From assembly GCA_964030475.1 (NCBI GenBank), contig CAXIPT010000005.1, positions 4,669,960 to 4,733,959 on the forward strand: a stretch of 64,000 bases of DNA. Reading direction: 5' to 3'. The DNA is from Tethya wilhelma. Lineage: Eukaryota; Porifera; Demospongiae; Tethyida; Tethyidae. Positions 1-16,400 of the stretch are shown piece after piece. The translations under genes and the position numbers were made by a program. Position 1 is the stretch's first letter. Each line of letters starts with the position of its first letter. The notes beneath the pieces were generated by a model. That model was not told the DNA's origin and did not search any database. It saw only the letters and a program-made list of their open reading frames with translations.

Positions 1-520
1 CAGTTGCTCTTTCAAATTTGAAGAGGTCGGAAAAAAAATTTTTTTTTTTTCAAGTTGTCAATTTATTGGAATGTGCCTACTGCATCACCTTATGTGTTTC
101 CAGTTTTTTACACTGTGCCCACTAAACCAAGGTGTTAATTAGAGCTTGTGGAATAATGGTGGTGTCGTAAAAGTGTCAAATGTTGATCACTTTGTCAGTG
201 GACCATTAGGGACACATCTATGAGAGTGTGTGTGCCAGGTGACCCAGCCAAGATGCGTACAGTTGTATAAGCATTCTCTGTGTTCTACATATGTGAGCTA
301 TGTGGAGTTTTATGTGTTTCGTTGGTATATTGTGTCATCTGAGCCTCTTTTTCTTAAGTGAGGTGTATAATTGAGCTTCATTTTAATTTGTACGTGTATT
401 GTGTTTGAGAACAATAATATGTGTGTGTGATATGATTTAGTTTGTTGTGTGAAATTAGTGCTGATATGGGTGGGCCCATTGCAGTAATGTAGCAAGTCAC
501 ACACACACACACACACACAT

Positions 521-582
<62 letters not shown>
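1..582. other. Intron of the PAK-like gene with AC microsatellite
   Basis: No coding segment is recognised here. The last 80 bases or so are a (CA)n tract, interrupted once near 520, which runs directly into the AG acceptor of the first visible PAK exon. The upstream exon, expected to carry most of the CRIB motif, must lie before the window. Confidence 0.6.
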
Positions 583-5754
<5,172 letters not shown>

Positions 5755-6367
5755 TGAACTGAGTGACTCCTGACTGCTCATTTCATTTTAGGCTACAATA
5801 TGAATTGAATTCTCTTTCTCCAATATTTGTGAGTTTTTTTTTCTTTTTTTTTTTGTTTGTTTTTCAAAGCAGATACAACTACAATGTGTGTTTGCGTGTA
5901 CGTGTGTGTTTGTGTTCAGTTAAAGTACAGAGTTTAGTGTGCAAGTCAAACGATGCATTAATTTAATATTATTTGAATTTAGAGTCCTTTTTTCCCTTCT
6001 GTGTTGACCATTTTTGGTCCGTGTGAGTGCAGTGTGTCTTTTTAAGTTGTATCACTAATACTATTTGTGGTGTATGTACATGTACTTGTTTACATATTAA
6101 GTTATTACCGTAAGACTATATATGTGTGTGTGTATGTGTAAAGATTTCCTGCAGCTGTGCCAGTACTGAACTCGACATCTATAGGTATACCATATACTGC
6201 ATGATTTTCACAGATGGTGTGCAATTGCCCATTGAATAAGTTTCACGGATCATATCCCCATCCTATTGCTGCATGCAACATCTAGATCGAGAGCCGTGCA
6301 AACTTGAGATAATCAAAATTGTACAAACATTAATAAACTACTATAATGATAAAATCGTTGGAGTGGC
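5755..6367. other. Intergenic, PAK 3' UTR meeting MCCC1 3' end (tail-to-tail)
   Basis: AT-rich, no coding segment recognised. It has short TG tracts and an AATAAA hexamer near 6332 that could serve as the PAK polyadenylation signal. Confidence 0.5.
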
Positions 6368-7267
6368 TAAGAGTCCTCTTCGTATTCAACCACCTTAGAG
6401 AAAGCTGGCACATTGTCCTTCTCTTTGTAGAAGACTGTCTTTATGGTGCCATCTCTGACTGCCGAGATGTTAGTCTGTGGGTGTATATACAAACCATGTA
6501 TATATACATACATGTAACATACGACTACCTTATACATTGTCATACATACCTCCATTTTCATGCCCTCCACTGTCATGAGGATGTCACCTTTCTTGACACT
6601 GTCCCCTGCTTTCACGTACAACTGGGGTTTACATGCATATGGACAAGGTGCTCATTAATTAGAATCAATCTCAGTCGATCCCATACCTTGGTTGCGGTGG
6701 ACGGGTACTTTGGTGACCTAGTTTCACCGTCTCCTCCTTTCTCTTTGAGTTGGACAAACGAGGGTTTGGGGATTTCAACACGAAAGCTACCAGACTATTG
6801 GTGTGTGCATAAATAAGGCACAATGGCAATTGAGTATACCATACCATTAAAGCTATAGGACATAGTGTCATGACAAGTGCTTTCTAGTAGATTGACATAC
6901 TCGAGTGAATACGTGCAGTGAGTTTTCTACAACTGCCACACTAGCCGTCACTTGTCTGTCCCCCAGTACTCCTCTCAGGGTCAGGCTTCCTCCTTCCATT
7001 GTCAGCTCAGAGGTAGCTTGGACCTCCTGTCTGCTCCCATCCATTGTGGATAGGAGATAGCTACCATCTTCTAAATAGAGCACATCTACCTGGAATGCTA
7101 CACTCAAACAATAGCAAACAAAATTAATTATTAGTGAGACAATAAGCTATTGGGTAACTCATACCAGTGTCATCGTGACTGAGATTTACTTGTCTTCTCG
7201 ACGGCATATTAACCCTGTGTCCACTATCACTGTTGAATGGGGAGAAGGGATCTGTGTGTGTGTGTGT

Positions 7268-7300
<33 letters not shown>

Positions 7301-9752
7301 GAGATCAAACATACCATACACAATAGAAACCTAGTAAAACACATCAAAAGAGCATACCATTCTCTGAAGTCTGTCTGTTCCACTTCTCCAAAGCCAACAA
7401 CACCAAAGCTCCTTCCATCATTGCATCATCCGATAGTCTTTCACTGTCTGGAAACAGCTCAGCCCTGTGTTGCTAAAATCAATGCATAGAGTGATCAATA
7501 CCTTCTACTCTTCCTATCCTAACATTAATCCCTCACCTCAATGAATCCAGTGTGAACGTCTCCCTCTCGGAAACTAGCATGAGAAGAGAGCCTTCCAAGA
7601 AAACCAATGTTAGTATTGACTCCAGCAACCTGTGCAGAAGTGGATGGACATATATAGTACACGCATACAATAATATAACGACAGTGCACACACAAACATG
7701 CCTGATACATAGTTCTTAGCTTAACAAGGATGGGCACACTCTACATACTACAGTGTGTGCTCACTTGGTAGTGCAGTAGAGAGTCCCTGAGTTTGCTGAG
7801 AGCTGAACTCCTGTCCTTAGACCACACCACTAGTTTGGCAATCAAAGGATCGTAATATGTTGATACCTCATCACCTATGGTACACAATGTATACAGAGAA
7901 TCAAAATCATGTTCTTGACACAAATGCGATTACGGTAGTGGTTATGATATCACCTTGTTTGACTCCAGTGTCAATCCTCACAGTATCGGAGGCTGGTGGC
8001 GGTGTCAAATGATAGAGGTGGCCTGGGCTGGGAATGAACCCCCTATGGAATGGGGAATTGAACCAAGAAGCAGTTAACTACTTGATAACTTAGACTCGTT
8101 CCCCAAAATTAAATTTTAAACTTGGGGAAGGTTAAAAATTAAACTACACAGAGAAGGCCTGGGTAGGAGGCTACACATAGCTTGGATACATGCATGGAAT
8201 GTCAAGGAAAAATGGCACACATACATTTCTGGGTTCTCGGCATAAATCCTGGCTTCAAAGGCGTGTCCACGACAAGTGAGGTCATTCTGCTGCACGGGAA
8301 GAGGAGCACCTGCTGCTACCTGCAGCTGCCACTCTACGAGGTCTGTCCCTGTAATCATCTCAGTAATAGGATGCTCCACCTGTCATTATTAAAATGAACT
8401 AGCCTAGTGTGCAATATTTAGAAGTGTATGCCAAATAAAACCCCCCTCATACTTGTAGTCTGGTGTTCATTTCCATAAAGTAGAACTCTTGACTGGAGTC
8501 CAGAATGAATTCAACGGTACCTACAGTTAATGTATTCTGTAAAAATTGTAGATTATCACTTTGAACTAGACACTGTTACGTACCTGCACCAACATAGCCA
8601 ACAGCTTGAGCAGCTCTCACTGCAGCAGAGCAGATCTTGTCTCTCACTTCTTGACGTAGACCAGGCTGAAGAAAAATACGAAATTGTATATCACCTCACT
8701 AATAGAGACTTCTATCTAAGCACTAGTACACATACAGCAGGTGCTTCCTCAATGATTTTCTGGTGTCTTCTTTGAACACTGCAGTCTCTCTCAAAGAGAT
8801 GAACAGTGTTGCCATGCTTGTCTCCAAACACTTGAACTTCAACATGCCTATAAAAATGTGTTTTTGTTTTTTTTTATGTGAAAGATCTATCTTAGGCATG
8901 TTCTCAAAAATCCTCAAGCAGTTGGAATGAATGCTCACCTAGGCTTGTCAACAAACTTTTCAATCAAGACTTTATCATCTCCAAAGCTCTTTGTAGCTTC
9001 ACTCCGACAAGCATTGAGTGCTTCTTGGAACTCCTCGCCCGAGTTTACAATTCTCATTCCTTTCCCTCCACCTCCCAAATCAGCCTTGATCATCACTGGG
9101 TAACTGGGTGGGTGTGGTCAATGATAAGTAGGTGTGGCTTAAAAATTTAAAGTAGGTGGTCTTACCCGAGCTTATCGGCTTCTTCTCGAAGTCGTTGATC
9201 TGATTGGTCCTCTCCGAAATACCCAGGCACTATGGGCACTGAGGATTCACTCATGATTGACTTGGACAACCTGTATAATTTAGACAATCATACATCAACT
9301 TTTTTCATCCACTATTCATTGTTTTAGAAGTCTTTAACCTCTTTATTCCCATTTTTTCGATTGCTGAAGGTGGAGGGCCAACAAACTCCACCCCTTCATC
9401 TCGACAGAGTTGGGCAAAATTCTTATTTTCGGACAGAAATCCATAACCGGGATGAATAGCCTAAAGGACATGGAAACAGAAATAGAATGTCTTATAGGAT
9501 AATAAAATTCACTCTCAAAATAAACAGATCATGGTCTGTGCTAGCAGCCCCAAAATACAAATGTGGCAAAGGCGCACGTGCCCCTGTTATCTGTGGAAAT
9601 TAAGAGCCTGACCTAGGTCTGCGCAGTACCTGTGCTCCAGTGGTTTTGGCCACCTCCATGATCCTGTCTTGTCTCAAATAACTCTCACTGGAAGGAGCTG
9701 CTCCGATACAATATGCTTCATTTGCCTGGGACCAAATCATCATATCAAACCG

Positions 9753-9789
<37 letters not shown>

Positions 9790-9926
9790 ACACACACACA
9801 CACAGAGTGTCAATTAGCACATTCCAATCACGTGACCACTATAGTTTGGTATTGGATTTGGCCACATGCACCTACCATCCTGAGTCAGCAAAAGCATTGA
9901 ATTGACACTCGCGTGTCGTACCTCCT

Positions 9927-9958
<32 letters not shown>

Positions 9959-10264
9959 CCTACCATCGCAACATGCATAGCATTCCTATCAGCCTCACTG
10001 TACACAGCAACAGTCTTTACTCCCAGTCTGTGAGCTGTTCTCATGACCCTACATGCTATCTCCCCGCGATTAGCTACCAGGAGCTTATCAAACAGCTCAA
10101 CATCAGCTGCAGCAGCACTCCTCCATCGATGACTGAGACACTTGTGAGACCTGTACAGAGAATACCAGTCGATAATCTGGTAAATATGCGATTTTTGTGG
10201 AACATCAAACTCACCTATGACTCAATCTGGACAATGGTACGCTCAGTAATCTGTATGCAGCCAT
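6368..10264 (-). CDS. MCCC1: Methylcrotonoyl-CoA carboxylase subunit alpha, mitochondrial
   Basis: This is the biotin-carboxylase and biotin-carrier subunit of 3-methylcrotonyl-CoA carboxylase, in leucine breakdown in the mitochondrial matrix. About 19 exons are readable. Exon 1 (10215-10264) starts [17 protein letters not shown], an Arg/Leu-rich, acid-free presequence. Exon 2 (9964-10150) gives [14 protein letters not shown]. Further exons give [31 protein letters not shown]-grasp GGGGKGM (about 9060-9080), [32 protein letters not shown] (8226-8385) and the carrier domain near 6551-6620. The protein ends [23 protein letters not shown] and the short acidic tail favour MCCC1 over PCCA or ACC. 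The biotin site reads EGMKME rather than the usual AMKM. No internal stop was seen in the spliced reading, so the gene looks complete and functional. Confidence 0.93.
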
Positions 10265-10430
10265 TATTGACAGATTGTCTGTTTGGCTATAAACTGATGA
10301 TTGGTGCTAATTAGTAAATTGAAATTGGGTGCTAAAAAGGTTAAAGTTTTGTTATTTTTAACCCGTTTTGTGCTTTACTTTAAAGGTTGGCATAGTAACT
10401 GATCAACTTGGACCCCTGAGCTAGCTGAGA
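10265..10430. promoter_or_regulatory. Putative bidirectional promoter, MCCC1 / CXorf58-like
   Basis: The start codons of two divergent genes are only 166 bases apart, so both promoters and both 5' UTRs must share this AT-rich segment. No clear TATA box was seen. Confidence 0.45.
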
Positions 10431-13400
10431 ATGGCCTCCAGCAGCTCTGGAGAGGACACTAGAAGGAGCAGAGGAACGTCTATCACCATACCAGGTGCTA
10501 AATCAGATTTCAGCTGGAGAACAAAGTCAACCATTGCTTCTCAAGCTAGGTATGTTGTGAGTACTCATACATAAGTTTTGTACTCAAAAATCAGAGTTCA
10601 GGGTATAAAATCATTCTGTTAGATAAACATACTATGGCATGCATTATATTAGCTATAATTTGACATACATGCTTGCTCTCTAATGCAACCAATTGCCTCC
10701 CACTAATTTTTGTGTCCCATGCACCAGGAAAATGGAAAAGCTTAAGACAACTTCATTCTATGATTCCAGCATTAATATTAGTCTGATAAGAGATGAATAT
10801 CTCTGTTTCCTCAAATACACATACCATGGTATGCATGTAAATTAACTATAATTGGACGTATGTGCTTGACCTCCTAATGCAGTAATTGGCTCCCACTCCT
10901 TTTTCTAGTGCTAAACACACAGAAATTAAAATATAAATCATACAAGGAGTGTGGCTCGCTTCGCTCGCCACGCTCCTTGCATGCCAGTGTATGAAGTATA
11001 CTGATGTTTCCTGTAGAGGCATGCAAGTATAGGCATCTGCATAATAATAACTGGGCAGTGAAAGGTCCATGCATGCATTCACTGCTCCTCTTTGCAATTT
11101 GGCCAGCTCAGTTACGTGACGTCACAGACGACCCTTTTCCGACTTCCGCCATTTTTGCAATCAGCTGGCAAAGAAACTCGTTATCTGGCTAGCTGTGTTT
11201 CGTGTACAGCGACAGAGAAGCAGGCTTCTAGAAGCAAAAGTTCTCTCCTTACTACGCTTCTTTTGTGAAAGATTGGCTGCTCTATCACGCTTCTTTGTCG
11301 GATACGGGTGGTACTGGTAAGCCTTGTTAGCGATCTCAAAAATAGTCAGCCATACTTTTAGCGCCTGTGATTCTATCCTAGGGCAGCACTATCTAAGCTA
11401 CCTATCTAAGCACTCTTTTCGTGGCCTGCATTTTCCACAGCCCACAGAAAAAGTAGCATTTTAGCTCGAGGTCGCATCACTTCCGGTGAACTCCCGTGAC
11501 ACACACACACACACACGGACAGACACACAAAACTTTGCTTATAATATGATACAAGGAGTGGGGCTCGCTTCGCTCGCCCACTCCTTGTTTGTGTATGTTT
11601 ATAGGATCAGTTTAATACTATAACTCAAACAATAGTAAGATAAAATTGATGAGCAAAGCTATGATAATAATAAATATTCTTCTATGGTCAGTTGGCTTAG
11701 CAGCATTGCTGCATGTGTATATGCACTGCTTTGTGCCAGTGCTCTGGCTTAGTGCTACTTTGCTGGCCAGCTCAGCAATTTACCTCACTACGTGACGTCA
11801 CAGACGATCCTTTTCCGACTTCCGCCATTTTTGCAATCGGCTGGCAAAGAAACTCGTTATCTGGCTAGCTGTGTTTCGTGTGCAGCGACAGAGAAGCAGA
11901 CTCCTAGAAGCGAAAGTTCTCTCCTCGCTACGCTTCTTTTGTGAAAGATTGGCTTCTCTTTCACGCTTGTTCGTCGGATCCAGACGCCACTGGTATGCCT
12001 TGTCAGCGATCTCAAAAAAAGTTAGCCATACTTGTAGCGCCTGCCATTCTATCCTAGGCTAGTACTATCTAAGCTAGTTTTCTAGGCACACTTTTCATAG
12101 CTTGCATTTTTCAAAGTCCAGAGAAAAAGTAGCGTTTTAGCTCGAGGTCGCATAACTTCCGGTGAACTCCCGTGACACACACACACACACACGGACAGAC
12201 ACACAAAACTTTGCTTATAATATGATATAAAGTGCGCACTGAACTCATGCAAAATGAGTAATAATTTGCTATAATTTGACATGCATGCTTGATCTCGTAA
12301 TGCAACCAATTGCCTCCCACTAATTTTTTTGTGTTCCATGCACAAGGAAAATGGAAGCGCTTAAGACAACTTCCTTCTGTGATTCCAGCATTAATATTAG
12401 TCTGATAAGAGATGAATATCTCTGCTTTCACAAATACATGTAAATTAACTATAATTGGACGTATGTGCTTGACCTCCTAATGCAGTAATTGGCTCCCACT
12501 CCTTTTTCTAGTGCTATAACACACGGAAATTAAAATTAAATCATATATATAAAGTGCGCACTGAACTCATGCAAAATGAGTAATAATTTGCTATAATTTG
12601 ACATGCATGCTTGATCTCGTAATGCAACCAATTGCCTCCCACTAATTTTTTTGTGTTCCATGCACAAGGAAAATGGAAGAGCTTTCCTTCTGTGATTCCA
12701 GCATTAATATTAGTCTGATAAGAGATGAATATCTCTGCTTTCACAAATACATGTAAATTAACTATAATTGGACGTGTGTGATTGACCTCCTAATGCAGTA
12801 ATTGGCTCTCACTCCTTTTCTAGTGCTATAACACACGGAAATTAAAATTAAGTCACATATATAAAGTGCGCACTGAACTCATGCAAAATGAGTAACGTTT
12901 TTGTTTAATGCTATTGCTCATTACATGATTAGTTTTGCTGTGCATTCAAGCCAACTTGATCATTTTTTGAAGAACTAACCATGTATATCGTGCAGCTGTC
13001 TCTTATTGCCGTCTCTATTCTACTGCTAGTAGTCTCGTCTCAACAGCAAAGCCTGCCCCTCACTCAACCTCCACTGGCAATCGCACCTGGTGATGCAGGA
13101 ACCTGTCCCACCAACCTCGACAGAGAAACAGCTCTAAACAATGTTCAAGCCTCACTACGAGCGCTATTGCCAAGAATTGCACAAGGATTGCTTCCTCAGT
13201 GTGGAGATGGACTGTGGCAGCGTGTCGGTTTCCTCAACATGTATCAGTCTACAATGCAATGCCCAGCCACTTGGACTGAATTTACAGTGGGTGATGTGCG
13301 AACTTGTGGCCGACCAGGTTCAGGCACAGGAAGCTGTGCATCCACTATCTATCCTGTAAGTACTCAATACAGCAAGATATGTGGACAAGTTTTTGGCTAC

Positions 13401-16400
13401 CAATATTCCACACCTGATGGATTTAGCACAGCTGGGGGTGGAATTGACGGTAATTACGTTGATGGTGTTAGTATCACCCGTGGAAATCCACGTTCTCACG
13501 TTTGGACCTTTGCTGCTGGTGTTTCTTACGCTGATTTACCAAGCTCCTGCCCATGTGCCACCAATGCTGCTGTACCCAGTCCTTCTTTTATTGGCAATAA
13601 CTACTTCTGTGAGTCCGCTACTATTTCTCATACCGATTCCACCTTTTACCCCAACAACCGCCTCTGGGATGGTGAAGGATGTCCTCCTGGTGTTAGCTGT
13701 TGTGAGTTCAACTCTCCTCCCTGGTTCTCTGTTGAACTCAATCAGCTGACAACTGATGATATTGAAGTTCGAATATGTGGTGATGAGGGCACTGATAATG
13801 AAAGAACCTCAATTCGAGTGCTTGAGCTCTATATCCAATAGCCAGTGGATCAAAATGTTGGTAGTTAGTTTTGGTAGTCACTGTAGAGAGATCAGATTTG
13901 TAGTAACTCTATAGCTAGTTGCAAGACACTTTCAACAGTTTGAAGTTTGTATGTGAACTGTACAGTCATGAGATCATGAGATAAAAGCTAGAGCACACTT
14001 ATAGGCTGTCATTTACCCTTTATTATAATTGCTGCCACTAACAGTTTTGATCACCCCCTTATATTACTGCATGTATATGATTCCACAGAAAAAAATGGTG
14101 TGCAATTTCTGACCGCTTTAGTGTGCTAAATCATTGGGGTGTGTGATTTCTGAGTGCTAAATCAGGGCAAAGTGTGTTAAACTATATTATTGCACAAGCT
14201 ATGTGTGCTGTTTTAGCAAAACATGTGCTATATAAATGATAAAATCTGGTTGCATACATAATTAATTGCAATTTTGCACAATAATGTGCTAAATTCACTG
14301 ATTGAGCACTGGAATGTGCGCATGATTACTTCATTTTTTATGCCAAAGTTCCCATGTCTGTTATAATGGCAGTCTGCACACTTATGCATTATATATAAAG
14401 ATATTTCGTGCTCTCAGACTATTAGTTGCAACCATGAATGGTCTCCAGGCTACCCAATTTTTGCCAAGAAAGAAAAAAAGAAAGTCTGTTTTATAATTAG
14501 TGCATGGGCAACTTAAATTGTCTTGTCAGACTCTGAAACTACAAACTCTGAGATTCAAGGTCAAAGTTCACATGCATGCCAAAATGGTTTATATGAATTT
14601 TTAGCCCAAGCCAGTTCTAATTGCCTGCATCGGTATGCAAGGATGAGAGTAGTGGAGTCATTCCAAGGCACACCATTTCACCCAGCCCAGATCTATATAG
14701 GCCCTTCATTTCTTGATGGAATACAATTAAATTGCTCAAGTGACTTGGGGAGGGGGAGGAGGAGGAAGAAGTTTAGCATGCATGTGCATGGTCCATGCAC
14801 ACTTATAAACAGATTTATTGCATTCCATCAAAAAGAACCTTGGATTGAAGGTGAAACAACCTGAACCATACCAGCCTGGGACACTGAATAACAGCTACTC
14901 TTTAATCCTTGACAAGTTCACTATTACTAGTTTTACCTGCCTATGCATGGTTGTCCATGCATATGGTTGATGGAAATTTGACTTTAATTTCCTTGTGTAT
15001 AGTCAATTGGCTGCAGTAGTGCAGAGAAAATTGTATTGAAGCTAATACATGTACATGTCTACTTGATCAATCAGCCAATTATTTTAATTGGTTGAGCTGC
15101 TCCCACACTTGTTTTGAGCTCATGCGAAATGTGAATAATTATTTACAAATCACAAAAACCCAGATCAAGGCATGCTGCCTGCATGCATGTAATGAGATTG
15201 AATTAAATTCTTGAGCTATGACCAAGTCGGCTATATGCCTATTCTTTGCCTTAAAGCCACTGTGCATTGGTGTATATACACGTTGCAGTGCATAAATTCA
15301 AGCCAACTTGTCATCACCACTGCTGTAGCTATACCATTTCAAGATCTAACCATGTACAACATATGACTGTCTCTTATCGCTGCCTCCATGGATTCTAGTC
15401 TCTTCCCCTTAAATTCACTCTCCCTCCACTAGTGATCCCATCAACTGGTGATGCAGGGACTTAATTCTTCCACCATTGGAAGACAAATGGTTCAAGACAA
15501 TATTGAAGTCTCACTACAAGTGCTATTTCCAAGAATTGTACAAGCCTTATGGTGGAGATGGACTGTGGTGCCGTGTCGGTTTCCTCAACATTACTGATCC
15601 TACAATGTAATGTCCAGCTGCTTGGCAGGAATTTTTGGTGCAAAATGTGCCAATTTGTGGCCAACCAAGTTCTGGCCCTCAGGGAAGCTGTCCATCCATG
15701 ACCTATCCTGTAAGTGTTCAATACAACAAGGTTTGTAGACAAGTTATTGGCTACCAGTATGGCACACCTGATGGATTTAATGTAGTTGGAATTGGACTTG
15801 ATGGCAATTACGTCTACGGTCCCGGTATTAGCATCACCCATGGAAATCCACATACTCACATTTGGACACTTGCTGCTGGCATTTCTTACTCTGGTTCACC
15901 AAGTGCCTGCCCTTGTGTAAGTAACACAGGCCTTCTTTTATTGGAAATGACTACTTCTGTGAGTCAGCTACTACCATCATATATAGGGATAATACCTTTT
16001 ACCCAATGACACTCAATCAGCCGACAACTGATGATATTCAAGTTTGAATATGCAATGATGAGGGAAAGAGTGAAAACACCTCGATTCAACAGCTTGAGCT
16101 CTATGTCCAATAGCCCAATACGACATTGTAATATAGTCATATAGTTTTAGTAGTTACCATATATAGAGAAATCAGCTACATTTGTAGTAACTATAGTCCC
16201 CTAACCTTAAGTTATAAACTAAGATTATCAGCTGTTACTTGTACAAGACATGTAGGTATATCATTTCAACATGTAATAAAATTTGTATAATGAAATGTGC
16301 AGTAGTTTGTATATCAGCTTGCAAGCAACTTAGATGAGATTGTATGACTTTCAATTTGTATAAACTGAAGTAATCATGTGCTGTAACTTTGGCACTGCAT

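Noticed and set aside
13381..13749. Hydrophobic alternative frame inside the nested secreted gene
   Set aside because: Overlaps the true frame, which has a signal peptide and a pseudogene paralogue in the same frame.
14523..14864. 113-codon frame in the CXorf58-like intron
   Set aside because: No motif, unremarkable composition, lies in repeat-rich spacer.
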